From Diplonema japonicum (lineage: Eukaryota; Euglenozoa; Diplonemea; Diplonemida; Diplonemidae), in assembly GCA_964019335.1 (NCBI GenBank), contig OZ025698.1, forward strand, positions 226,701-290,700: 64,000 bases of DNA, written 5' to 3'. A program made the translations under genes and the position numbers. A model generated the notes under the pieces. The model searched no databases, was not told the DNA's origin, and saw nothing but the letters and a program-made list of their open reading frames with translations. Each line of letters opens with the position of its first letter. The stretch's first letter is position 1. Below, in pieces: positions 31,801 to 42,835 of the stretch.

Positions 31801-34800
31801 TCGAGATCGTTAACATTGTGTGCACACTGATTTTCACAATTGAAATCGTTGTCAAGATGATCGGGCTGGGTGTGACCCTCACCTTCAGGGACCCTTACAA
31901 CCGCTTTGATGCATTCCTCGTAGTGGTCGGCGTGCCGCAGCTTATCATCAGCTTCGTCGGCTCCTCGACAGGCGGTGGCAACTTCCTGTCAATCTTCAAG
32001 ATGATGCGTGTGGCGAGAGTGCTCCGATTGGGCCGCAGATGGACACGCCTGAGAGAGACAATCCGTATTGTCCTCGAGAGTCTCACGGCGGTGGCCTACC
32101 TCTCGCTCCTTTTGCTTCTCATCCTCTTCATCTATAGCATCTTAGGGATGCAACTATTCGGTAAATCGGGGACTGAAGATAGGCTTAACTTCACGTCTTT
32201 GTGGAGGAGCCTGCTCACCGTGTTCGTAGTCGTGACGGGAGAGGGTTGGGTTAAGGTTCTCAAGAACACGATGAAGGCGGTGGGGTGGCCTGCTGCCTTC
32301 TACTTCGTGTCGTTGTTCATCATCGGGCGGTACATCATCCTCAACCTCTTCGTCGCCATCATTATAGAGAGGTTTCAGAACAAGCGGGAGGACGAGGAGC
32401 GTGTGCCGGACGACATGGATTGGGTCGAGAGCGACTCGGAGCACACGGTGTCACCACCTCCGCCGGAGTCCACTGTCGACGAGCCCACGACGCTGGACGG
32501 GAGGTCGCCTACAGAGTCGCGTGAGAAAGGTAGACGCGTGCGGTCAGTATTTGAACTGAAGCTGCAAGGAGGGACCGTGAACAGGACGAACAGCACTCCG
32601 ACAGTGCCGACCACCACGCACGACGGCACACACAGCAACGGGGGCACGCGCGTTACAATTGTCGAGCCATGCGACGAGCCCTATGATGGGCCTGTTAAGC
32701 TATCGCCTGAGTGGTTCGGGGACGTCACGTGCGGGTGCATCGAACACACGAACCCCATCAGAGTGCACCTCACACCCATTATCACAAGCCCCCTTTTTGA
32801 CAAGATCATCATCGCCATCATCGCCCTCAACCTGCTTGTGCTTGCCTTCGAGAACCCCTCCACCAAGGGCGACTTCGGCGATGCCTTCAACTGGATGGAC
32901 CTCGCGTTCACACTACTGTTCGTTCTGGAGATGGCAGCCAAACTCGCTGTGCTGGGCACGTGGAACACCAAGCACGCCTACCTGCGCGATCTGTGGAACG
33001 TGGTGGACTTTGTGGTGGTCTTGACCTCCGTGCTGGGGCAGTTCGTCCCGATATTCCGTGTGTTCAGATCTTTCAGGGTCTTCAGGCTTATCACTAGGAG
33101 CGAGAATGCCAAGGTGGTGCTGTATGCCACAGTGGGCGCCGTGCCGTCTGTTATGAACGGGCTGGTGGTGTCAGTCTTTGCCTTTGTGCTGTTTGCGATT
33201 CTTGGTGTGCAGCTGTTTAAAGGCGACATTGTTGTGTGCAGTGACTCTGTGGTGGCCCACCGTGCGCAGTGCAATGGGACCTTCGTCAACGATGCAGGGC
33301 ACGAGGAAAGGCGGGAGTGGAACTTCGACAGCGACTCGAACTTCAACAACGTGGGCGAAGCACTCTTCACACTGTTCAAGGTGTCCCTCTCCGAGTCATG
33401 GGTGGACATCATGTTCGCCGCCGTCGACTCCAACAACTACGACACAGGCCCCACCAAGGACAGCCGACCCGCCGCCGCTCTCTACTTCGTGTGCTTCTAC
33501 GTGATCGCAAACTTCCTCTGTTTGAACCTCATCATCTCGATCTTGATCAGCACCTTCTCTATTTACCACGAAGCGAGGTTTATCCAAAACCATGAGGAAG
33601 AGGAGAAGGACCTCTTCGGTGGTTGGGAGACGGACACGGCAAGGTTCGAAATGATGCGACACAGGCTGCTGACTGATGGGCAGAAACGGTGGGTGCGCTC
33701 GCAGCAACTGCTGGCGCGTGACATCCATTACACTGAGGTGCCGAAGAACAAGTTTCGAAGGCGGCTGCACAAGCTGGCCAGCTCGCCAGAGTTTGAATGG
33801 GTCGTTGCTGGGGTCATCGTAGCTAACTTGGTGCTCCTCGCGTCGCAGCACCGTGCCTCAGGGGGCACTTACAACACCATGTTCTCGGTCTGCAACAGAA
33901 TCTTCATTGGGCTGTACTGCTTGGAGTTCGTCATTAAGCTGCTAGCCTTCACGTGGAGCGGCTACTGGCAAGACGGGTGGAACCGCTTCGACTTCTTCGT
34001 GCTGTTTGTCTCGCTGATCGGCGCAGGTGTGGGCGAGAACCTCACGCTGTTCCGCGTCTTCCGTATTGGACGCGTCCTGCGGTTGTTCCACATGTCGAAG
34101 GGTTTGGCAAAGATGTTCACGGCACTGCTGTACGCCCTGCCGCCCCTCTTCAACATCGGACTCTTGCTTGTCTGTGTCTTCTTCGTGTTCGGGGTCATCG
34201 GTGTTGATGTTTTCGGGGAATTGGATCTGGAGCTCAACCCGTATCTGAATAGAAACATGAACTTCAGAAACCTCCCCGAGGCAAGCCTGTTACTATTCCA
34301 GGTATCGACAGGGGAGTTGTGGCTGAACGCGTTGAAGGGCTGCAGGGTGTCGGAACCATACTGCAAGGAAGGGGAGTGCGGGTCGGGTGGTGCGGTGCCG
34401 TACTTTGTGTTCTTCATGGTGGTGGTGTCCTTCTTGATGGTGAACCTGTTCGTGGCGGTGGTGCTGGAGGCGTTCCAAGACGCGGAACAAGTCCTCAACA
34501 ACGACTCGTTAATCTCCGCCTTCAACGAGTTCCGAAGGAAATGGTTGTCGCAAACCTACGAGCTGGACCACGACAACGACGAGATGGACGTCGACGAGTT
34601 CATTGAACTGATACGGGCAACCCCATCACCCCTGGGACCTGAGATCAACGGAGGCTTTTTGAGGCTTTTAAAAGACCTTAACATCCCAGTTGACACAAAC
34701 CTAAGGGTAGCATATCAGGACGTTGTCCACGCACTGGCGAGGAAGGTTTTCAGAATAACAAGAGAAGAAGCCTTCGAACTCGCGCACTTGTCGCATGTTC

Positions 34801-35303
34801 GTGTAACAGATGAGATGTTCACAGTAGCACACGTGTATTGTGTCCGAAAGATCGGGAGGTTGTGGAGGGAGCATGGGAGGAGGAGGCGTGATTCAAAAGG
34901 GCATCTTCCTGCTGCGCCGTTTGGGTCGATCACGTCTGGGCATGATGTGTGCGATCCTGTCACGAGGGAGCCGTCTCCTTTCCATGCTTTCACCGCGTTC
35001 AATGTCCAGCATGCTGGGGGGAAGGTTCCCTCGTTCAGGTCCATGAACGACCCTTTGGACTCATCCAATGCCAATTCTAAGAGGTTGTCTGTTTATGATT
35101 ACATACCGCACAAGAGGAGCGCGCGGAGTACTCCCAAAACTAGCAGGACACCTTCGGAGGCGAATATAACAGTTGGTGGGAAACACTGTCATGTGCCGAC
35201 GGCCTCGGATATTGAAAGCAGGCTCTCACGGTTTCTAGACGCCCCTACCCCCGTCCCCAGCCATGGCAGTCGCAGCCGATCTGGGACACTCACGCCTTGT
35301 TGA
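28865..35303 (+). CDS. Four-domain voltage-gated cation (calcium-type) channel
   Basis: A single exon from ATG 28881 encodes 2140 aa; an acceptor AACACAACACAG ends at 28864. Four six-helix repeats start near residues 70, 930, 1300 and 1635. S4 helices carry spaced Arg residues (RLLRILRPLRTVSR, MMRVARVLRLGRRW, FRSFRVFRLITR, FRIGRVLRLFHM). Filter residues two before the pore Trp are D, E, E, E (SLDDW, TGEGW, SLSESW, STGELW), close to the EEEE ring of calcium channels. After repeat IV there is an EF-hand-like DHDNDEMDVDEF (about residue 1897). The I-II linker is very long (about 600 aa), Ser-rich, and ends in two copies of a Cys-containing GYGGFS module (about 799-923). Likely plasma or flagellar membrane Ca2+ entry. 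Confidence 0.93.
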
Positions 35304-35321
35304 TGATGACACTTCGTTGTG

Positions 35322-35352
<31 letters not shown>

Positions 35353-36542
35353 CTTCTCCTATGTTATGGTTCTTTTATTTTGATCCCCCCCACCTCCCCC
35401 ATCCAAAAAAATAATAATTTTTGGGAAAAAAAAAAAAAGAAGAAAAAAGAAAATAGGAGATATTTGAGCGAGAGGTAGATTTTTTTTTTCTTTTCAAAAA
35501 GAAGAAGTAAAAAAAAAGGGGGGGAAGAATGTGGTGTTATATATTTATATTTTTTTTTTGTTTCTTTTGTGGGCCAATTCACCTTAGTACCCGGATATCC
35601 CAGCTTGACACATTCCCTCTTGTTTGGCTATGACCCCGTGTGACACACTAGAGAAAACGGTGCCGAGGGGGGAAAGTTGTCTTTCTATCAGGGCAAATAA
35701 CCGCAACACCATTCAGCAGGCTTTCACATTAGGTTCCAGGAAAAAAAAGAAAAGAAAGTGGTGAGTGATGGGGTGTGGCGGAGACCTGTTTTTGCCCAGC
35801 GCCTCAGCGGCCTAGAGCCCCTAAAGATTTAAGTGAATTACCTCGTTTTTTTTTTTTTTTTTTTTTTTCCCTTCCGTGCGTGTTGGTTTCTTCTGGTGCC
35901 TGGTGGGGGGGGGGGGGGGGGAGCTGCCCCACCCCCCTTTTTTTCCCCCTTGATTTGTGGGATAAAAAAAAACATAAAAAAAAATACACCCCACCCCTTT
36001 TAAACTCATATTGCTCCCCCCCTTTTTTTTCTCAATTTGTCGTGCAAAAACACACCTTTTTTTGTTTTGTTTTCTTTTTTTTCTCTCTCTATAGTATGAA
36101 ATGTTTTTTTTTTGTTCGTTTTATATTTATTATTATTTTAATCGGGAGAGAAAAAAGAAAAGAAAACAACAACAAAAAAAAAGTTCTCTCTTTCTTTTTT
36201 TCCCCTGTATGTCTCTCCAATAGTTCAGTGGTTGAGGGCTGTGTGTGTTTTTTTTTTCTCTTCTTTTTTCTCCTCCTTTTTCTTCCTCTTTTTTTGTTTT
36301 TTTTTATCTTCCTGCAAGAAGGGGCGAGAAAAAAAAATAATAAAATATTGCAGCGTAAGAGCGGTACAGACTGGTCACGCCCACGCTCCCCCTCCCCAAC
36401 CCCCGGCCTGTGGGAGGCCATTTGGAATAAGTGGAGCAATTTGAGACCTGTGGTTCCCCTTAGCAAAGCTGCCTTCCTTGGCTTTGAGGCACTTAAACTA
36501 GTTTAATAAAAGGCATCCCATATCAATTTGATCCCCTTCCCC

Positions 36543-36574
<32 letters not shown>

Positions 36575-37168
36575 GCGAAAGAATAATAAAAAAATACTGT
36601 ATGGCGGGTAGGGGACAGAAAAAAAAAGAAAAATCGATTACTGTTTCTTTTTCTGCGGTTTTTTTTTTTATACTCTCGAAAAGCGAAGGAAGGGAAAGAA
36701 GGGAAAAGAGGAGGGGGGGAAAAAGAAAAAGAAAAACCCCTCCACCTATGTTTCCCTGTGCCCACACAAACGTATGTCGTTTTCTTCTTTTCTTTTTTCT
36801 TTTTTTCTTCTCCCCCCTTCAAACAAGGAAAGAGAAAAAGGGAGAAAAAAAAAAGAGAAAGGAAGGAAAAAAAAAAAAAGCAGAAAAAGCAAAATTACCC
36901 CTCCCCTCCCGTCCTTTTCCTATTCCTCTCTGAGGGATCAGAACCTTTTTTTTTTTTAAAAAAAACTTTTATGTGTTTTTTTTTTTAAAACTCTATATTT
37001 CCCCCTCCCCTCCCCAACCTTTTTTTTTTTCTCTTCCATTTATATCCCTCATCCTCCGTCCCATTCTGTGTCCTTTTATTTGTCCTTTTATTACGCCTCA
37101 TAACTCTAATAATACCCGTTGTCAACTCATTTAGGGGAGAAAGAAGGGGGAAAAAAAAAGAAAAAAAA
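35304..37168. other. Intergenic with homopolymers and one MITE-like element
   Basis: Mostly poly-A and poly-T. The ordinary-complexity parts are the element at 35572-35844 and an unidentified segment at about 36355-36510. Frames here are low-complexity artefacts. Confidence 0.5.
35572..35844. mobile_element. MITE-like element, degenerate copy
   Basis: The right end read in reverse, GAGGTAATTCACTTAAATC, matches the left terminus of the element at 54411 (AGGGGTAATTCACTTAATCC). The left end, GGGCCAATTCACCTTAG, is a diverged inverted copy. Internal CTCAGCG near the right end is also shared. No coding sequence. Confidence 0.5.
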
Positions 37169-37303
37169 ATGGCCACCATAGAAGATCGAAAGCGCCACGA
37201 GGCGGCTTTGACAGCATTTGAAACAGACAAGCACCTCACATCTGAAGTTATGGACGTTATCCAATTTATTGGGGAAACAGGGTGCAATTGGTATAGGGAA
37301 GGG

Positions 37304-37341
<38 letters not shown>

Positions 37342-37834
37342 CCCTTGGAAAGATATCCAGCCAGTTATAAAGAGCAAGGTTTGCGAGGTCTTGGGGCAGG
37401 CCCCGACGGAGATGAGCGAAACTGAAAAAGAAGGCTTTGAGATGGATAAGGTACGAGTGGGGGGGGGGTGGACCACACCAAACACACAGGAATCGGCGCT
37501 AAAATCTATTCAAGAATTTCATGAATCCCCTTTCACGCTGCAACGCTTGTGTGAAGTTCTCACCGACAAGCCGACGCTTGAAGGCAGGAAGGGGAAGCTC
37601 ATGTGGGCGTTGTTGAAATTGCTTAATATCCGATCAACTCTCTCCGTGGACAAATTTTTATATGAACAGGTATAAAAAAAAAAAGAAAAAAAAAAACCAC
37701 AGCAACCCAAACAATCTGACTGTGTGTCAGTCCCGGCTGGTGTCCCTCTTGAGACAGACATACCCCTCCCTGACCCTGCTCCTGCTGTTGCCCCAACTCC
37801 CGAGACACCTGTGTCGGAAACTCCTGAAAATTAA
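37169..37834 (+). CDS. PPP4R2: Protein phosphatase 4 regulatory subunit 2 (PPP4R2) homologue
   Basis: Four exons (37169-37290, 37339-37450, 37490-37669, 37703-37834) give 181 aa in frame. The protein has the PPP4R2 pattern: a helical N-terminus ending in GETGCNCYPW (compare the TGETxxPW motif), then ESALKSIQEFHESPFTLQRLCEVLTDKP, matching the GxPFTIQRLCELLTDP signature, and a Pro/Thr/Glu-rich tail. PPP4R2 binds the PP4 catalytic subunit and directs it in DNA repair and centrosome or spindle functions. The first and last introns are almost pure poly-A, and intron 2 has a G run. Without splicing the first poly-A intron would be read as a Lys run. Confidence 0.85.
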
Positions 37835-38763
37835 AAAAAAAAAAAAAAAAAAGCAGGGGGAAAGAAAAAGAATAGTGTTGTCCCCCCTGTGGTTGTCCCC
37901 ATCGCAACCCGTTTTTACTCTGTCCCCCCCCCCCCCTCCTAGTTCAATTATTATACAAACAAAAGAAACGACTTAGCTAAAGGGCTCTTATGATGCATGG
38001 ATCATAAAAAAAAAGAGAAAAAAATGAAAAAGAGGGGGGGAAATAGTGGGGGGGGGGGGGGGGGGGAGGACCGGCTTAGATTTTAAATTCTCCTCTGCTA
38101 TGTATGACATAAGAGAAAAAAAAAGGAAGGAAACCTGATTCTCCCCCCTCCCTCCCCCTTTTCCCCCCCTTATCCCAGCCCCACCATCCATGTGTTTTTT
38201 TTTTAAAAAAATTTTTTTTTTCTCTTTATGCTTCGTGACAACCACAGCCAAACAACAACATTAGGAAGCAATGTTGGCGTAGAAAAGAAGTTGCTCAGAA
38301 ATCAATGATTTTTTTTTTTTTTGGGGACCAATGTTTCCAACCTCCCTGTGGTGGTTCCTGGTAATTGTGGTTTGGAGGAACACAAGCGAAAGGGAAACTC
38401 TCGTTCTAAAGCCGTACACGTGGGGAAACCTGGGCGGGGGTGGAGAGCCCACCCTACGCGTGGCGCCAGTTAGCATCGCCCTCAACGGAGAGTCCCTTAT
38501 CCCATTACATCGAACAAGGAGGTGGCTTCACCAGGTCAGGCAAGTAGCCTCCCCGCGGCATCGTGCCAGTGAAGCAAGCCTCCCACAACTCTCCAGTTGG
38601 TGTTTAATTGCTTCTGTGGCTCCTCTCCCTATTTCAATTTCCAAGCTTTCTTTACCTCTCCACTTTTACTTTCTACGGGACCACAGGGGACTTGGGAGGC
38701 TTCGGGGCGAAGTTTCACAAGGGTGGCCGCTGTGTCACATACTGGCACCACTAAAATCGAGAC

Positions 38764-38799
<36 letters not shown>

Positions 38800-38801
38800 C
38801 A
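37835..38801. other. Intergenic stretch of unknown content
   Basis: 37835-38300 is homopolymer-rich. 38331-38760 is of normal complexity, with no coding signal that I trust and no RNA family I recognise. It ends in a T tract of about 30 bases directly before the ribozyme at 38802. Confidence 0.4.
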
Positions 38802-38938
38802 GGTGGGACAAAACTAAATGTAGAACAGGCCCCTACGTGGCCAAAAGTATAGAATTGTTGCTGACCTCCTCGTGGTACCCACCGGGCAACGGATGAGTGG
38901 AAGTCCCTGCAGTATGCTCATCCGGCGAACTGGCAACA
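38802..38938 (+). ncRNA. HDV-like self-cleaving ribozyme, intact, intergenic
   Basis: P1 is GGTGGG (38802-38807) with CCCACC (38878-38883). P2 is TGTTGCT (38856-38862) with GGCAACA (38932-38938). P3 is ACC (38864-38866) with GGT (38874-38876), closing L3 TCCTCGT. GGGCAAC (38884-38890) follows P1 and supplies P1.1. P4 is GGATGAG (38891-38897) with CTCATCC (38917-38923), perfect. J4/2 is GGCGAA with catalytic C at 38926. The strings TCCTCG, GGGCAAC and GGCGAA equal those at the same places in the hepatitis delta ribozyme. The J1/2 joiner is about 48 nt and can form its own GGCC...GGCC hairpin, as in some retroelement ribozymes. Predicted cleavage is just before 38802. Confidence 0.85.
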
Positions 38939-39325
38939 GTGGGCGTATGGAGCATGGTGAACAAGATATCCCGGCGTAACAAACCCCTTTGTTAATCGTG
39001 TCGATGCTTAGGGGGCTTGGATTCACCGCAACCGCGCTTTGAATTGGGCAGCAGGTCGGGCCGCGAAGCGACCCAGGTGTTGGCAACACCTCCCAAAGCG
39101 AGCTGGGGATGCATGCGCACTCTAGCTTACGGGCGTAAGATAAATGTCCCCCTCCCCGGTCGTGAGGCCTATGGGTGTGGCACGCCATGTCTGAAACGTT
39201 TAGCTCCCTTGAAGCTCACACCAGTGTGCGAGTTTAGCCCATTTTTTGGCACGTTGGCGATGGCTGTGGTGGTCGTTGCAAGAGCGCCTATAGGTAGTAT
39301 TGGACGATTCAGTTAACAGAATAGT
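38802..39325 (+). mobile_element. Second type of ribozyme-headed repeat, about 520 bp, between two genes
   Basis: The sequence from the ribozyme to about 39325 is GC-rich, non-coding, and unlike the surrounding homopolymers. It has several strong local hairpins (GGTCG...CGACC near 39053, AGGTGTT...AACACCT near 39075). A T tract precedes it and a T then A tract follows (39325-39382). Outside the ribozyme it shares no clear sequence with the family at 2500-5925, so it looks like a different non-autonomous retroelement using the same 5' module. Confidence 0.6.
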
Positions 39326-39387
39326 TTTTTTTTTAGAGGCAACTTCTTTGTTTTTTTTCTTTTTTTTTTTTAAAAAAAAAAAGGAAA

Positions 39388-40536
39388 ATGAGCATCACTG
39401 TGTTTGTTCGAACCCCCCTGGATGTCCATCCTGTGGAACTGACAGGAGACGAATCACTGCAATCAATGTACAAAAAATCAGCGAAAGCAGCAGGTGTGAG
39501 CAGTACCTTTCGGCTGTACTCCGAAGGTGCCGAGCTGCCGAATGACTCAGAAACACAGATTCAAAACAGCGGTCTAGTTCATGGGTGCGAAGTGCTGTTC
39601 GGAGAAGGCACCACTCTAAAGGTCCGTGTTGAAGACCTACCAACACAAAGAGAAGCTATCGAACACTGCTTATCGGAGCACCCCAACCTTCTTGTTGAAG
39701 TGGACGCATCGGGGGCCACCCGAGGCGTACTGTGCATGTCTCATGTTTTTACAAATCTGACTACCGTGCGGAACCTCAAGGTGGTGGACCCCTTGGGGGC
39801 CGTGACTTCGATTGCCGACTTCAAGCCTTGTGCCAACTGGACCTATCATTACAACACAGATACGGTCATAGGGAAGCCTCTCATTATCTCTTTCGACCTT
39901 CCAAGGGTTACCAGAATAGGTTGCGGTTTCCTGTCATCCACACACACTCCCACGTCAACCTCCCCTTTCGAAGTAAAGGTGGTTTCGGCAGACCTCTCGG
40001 GTCTCCCTAATGTGAGGCACATAGGGGATGACTGCTTTGTTGCGTCATACTCTTTGACCTCTGTTGTTCTTCCCTCGTCCCTGCATCATATCGGTCATGA
40101 GTTCCTTGCATTTTGCTGGTCTTTGAAGACGGTCGACCTTGCCCCTCTTCGGGGTGTGCAGTCCATAGGTGACGGGTTCCTTTCTAAAAGTGGGATCACC
40201 ACCGTGGACTTGGGTTTTATGACAAGTGTCACCAGCATCGGGGATGCCTTTCTTGCAAACACGCGCTTGTCCAGCATCGACCTCTCCCCACTGGGTAGTG
40301 TGGAGTCCATTGGAGATGAGTTTCTTTACGGGGCGCGCCTCACCTCCCTAGATGTGTCGCCGCTAGTGCGGGTGAAGTCCATCGGGTCTCTCTTTTTAGC
40401 GGAGTGCAAGCTTCTAAAAGCGATCGATCTGGCGCCTCTGAAAGGTGTCAAGTGTGGTTCAGGTTTGCTTGATGATTCCGGGGTCCCTGATAGTGCTGGT
40501 AGGGTTCCAAGTGCAGGGTGCTGCTGTGTTGCGTAG
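39388..40536 (+). CDS. Ubiquitin-like N-terminus plus BspA-type leucine-rich repeat protein
   Basis: The 382-aa intronless protein starts with a beta-grasp-like region (ITVFVRTPLDVHPVELTGDE, about residues 1-75). A linker follows, then seven or more repeats of about 23 residues with the pattern S.T.VDL.PL..V.SIGD.FL (about 210-360), the BspA/LRR_5 type. The C-terminus ends CCCVA, so CCVA could serve as a CaaX box for lipid attachment; this is inference. The start follows a poly-A tract. The repeats probably bind proteins; the partner is unknown. The gene lies right after the ribozyme-headed element. Confidence 0.8.
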   Translation: MSITVFVRTPLDVHPVELTGDESLQSMYKKSAKAAGVSSTFRLYSEGAELPNDSETQIQNSGLVHGCEVLFGEGTTLKVRVEDLPTQREAIEHCLSEHPNLLVEVDASGATRGVLCMSHVFTNLTTVRNLKVVDPLGAVTSIADFKPCANWTYHYNTDTVIGKPLIISFDLPRVTRIGCGFLSSTHTPTSTSPFEVKVVSADLSGLPNVRHIGDDCFVASYSLTSVVLPSSLHHIGHEFLAFCWSLKTVDLAPLRGVQSIGDGFLSKSGITTVDLGFMTSVTSIGDAFLANTRLSSIDLSPLGSVESIGDEFLYGARLTSLDVSPLVRVKSIGSLFLAECKLLKAIDLAPLKGVKCGSGLLDDSGVPDSAGRVPSAGCCCVA

Positions 40537-40907
40537 TCAGGAACACAGTGAGGTTTGCGGCTCCAACACAATACGCTATGAGACTTCCGTCTGAAGAAAG
40601 AAGTCCCCCCCCCCAAAAAAAAACTTTTTCTCAACGTGGAAAAACCTTTGACGTTTTAACCCCCTTTGTCCTCTCTTACACCCAACCAGCCACTTCACTT
40701 GGTTCCATCACGACAAGTCCAGCGACGTTCTAGCCTATGGACATGTCTCCCAGGCTTGGTTTTTTTTTTTTTTTTTTTTTTTTCCCGGGAGACTTCGGGA
40801 TTTTCGAAGGTTTTTTTTTCCCCTCTTTATCCCCCTCCCCCCTGATCACGTTAAGGGTATATATATAAAAAAAAGAAGGGGGTGAGGGGAAAAGAAAAAA
40901 AAAAAGA
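40537..40907. other. Intergenic, nothing identified
   Basis: About 370 bp with C, A and T runs. No gene or RNA is recognised. Confidence 0.4.
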
Positions 40908-42049
40908 ATGCAAGAACAACTCCGTGCTGCGCGAGATGTGTTCAAAAGGCTGGGGCAGGCTGAGGACAGCTTGCGAAAACAACAGGTGACACCTCCACCA
41001 GAGAGGAACATACAAGTCTTGGCGGAGCAGCAGGGGTGGAGGTATTTGAATAACGACCACAGACTTGAAGAAGGTGAAGCAGGCATCTTGGCACGTCCAA
41101 CTAGGCTGGTCTACGAGGGGGAGGGGGAGAGGGTGGAAGAAGAAGACGTAACACCAGAAGTCACGCTGGTGCTCACAGTGCAAATTTCTTCCGGTGAAGA
41201 CGTCACATTGGTTCTGAACCCAGAGGACAGCCCACTTCGGGTGGCAGAGGACTTCATCACCAGGAATGGCCTCCCCCGTGCTGTGATTCCACCCCTCGCC
41301 GCGAAGCTTACCACTACCTTGCAAGAGGAACGGGCAAAGCTGAAGAAAAGCCAAACAACACCACAACTCCCACACCCTTCCGCGTCGCCTAAAAAGCCTG
41401 CGCCTGGTGCATTCAAAACCAAGGGGCGTAGACAGCCCCTTTCCAATATCCCTCCAAATTTTGCGTTTTCGGCAGCAACAACAACAACAACAACAACGCC
41501 GGCTCCCCGAACACCGTCACCGAAAGCCTCGCCTGTTAGAGGGGAAAGTCCTGTGAATAGGATAGGGTTGAAGGCAGGGCAGAGGTTATACACGGAGGGG
41601 GTGATGGTATTTTTTTTTTTTTTTTTTTTTGAGTGACTACTGCGCCCCTTGTAATGCGCCTGCAGTTGCTTGTACGGATTCTTAGGAAACAAAAAAAAAG
41701 AAGAAAAAAAAAAAAAAAAAAAAAAACCATACAGCATCAGAAGGCAACCGCAGAACAACGGAGGAGAATGCTAGATCTTGAAGAGCAACGCGAGGCAGCG
41801 AAATCAACGTTTAGTCCTGTGATATCTGAAGCTGCAAGAAAGATGTATGCAGATAATACAAAGGGAGAGAGAAAAAAAAAAAAGCAGTCGGCGACAGGAC
41901 ACCACATATCGAAAACGCCCCAACCCCTCACACGTCATGAAGCAGGAAGACCAAGAGATGCAGCACTGTACCTTCATGCCAAAAATATCTTCGCACTCGG
42001 ACCGCATTATGCAAACGAGAACCAGCCCCCACTCCGCCCCTGCTTATGA
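40908..42049 (+). CDS. Protein with PFU/ubiquitin-like segment, kinetoplastid-style hypothetical
   Basis: Exon 1 is 40908-41600; a 134-nt intron with T and A runs ends in CATACAG (41734); exon 2 starts at 41735 in phase 0. Residues about 85-145 (VTLVLTVQISSGEDVTLVLN then DSPLRVAEDFI) look like the beta-grasp-like PFU segment found in many ciliary and kinetoplastid proteins. After a Pro/Thr/Ser linker, exon 2 has basic helices and a TFSPVIS motif. The end is uncertain. The frame stops at 42049, but after the A run at 41875-41886 another frame gives YETLYLDAEERLMRV to 42118, a pattern common in such proteins. A length change in the A run, or unseen processing, may be involved. Function unknown. 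Confidence 0.65.
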
Positions 42050-42342
42050 GACGCTTTACTTGGATGCAGAAGAGAGGTTGATGAGAGTCAACACTGACAG
42101 GGCCACTTGTTGTTCGTAAGAGTTGTCCCCCTCCCCCTTTTTTTTTTCATTCTCCACATTCTTGCTTCACTACACGGAAATGGAACCAAAAGAAATAAAA
42201 TAAAAAATGTTATTTTAGAGCGTTATTTAGAATTTAGAAGTTCCCCACCTTCCCACTGTTTTTTTTTTTCTTCTCTTCTTTTTTTTTTTTCTTGCCTGTG
42301 GAAAGAAAAAAAAAGAGGGGAGAAAAAAGAAATAAAAAAGAA

Positions 42343-42802
42343 ATGTCGTTCGACAATAGGATGAAACTTTCAAAAAGACCGATGATTAAGGTGGGGAGTC
42401 AGTTTCAGGTAAAAAAAAAAATAATAATAATAAAAAAGAGAAAAACTACAAACCGACACGCGAATTTGGATTTTCCAAACGTTTTCAAAATATTTTGTCC
42501 ATCCACGGTAACCACTTTTGAAACCCACCAACCACGGCAACTTAGCGACATGTGTCACCATCCACGGTAACCTCGAAAATTATTTTTCATCATCCACGGC
42601 AACCGCGAGAATCTTTTTACCATCATCTACGGTAACCACGATGGCTTTTCCACCATCCGCGGCTTGAAAATATTTTCCACCTTCCACTGTCCTTTGCTTG
42701 ACTGGCCCACCCTTCGTCACTACTTACCTGCGGGGTGGTGGAAAGTGAAATTCAGGTTGGCATGAACGGTGTAAAATTTTCAGCCGTGTCTGTAGTTTTT
42801 CT

Positions 42803-42835
<33 letters not shown>

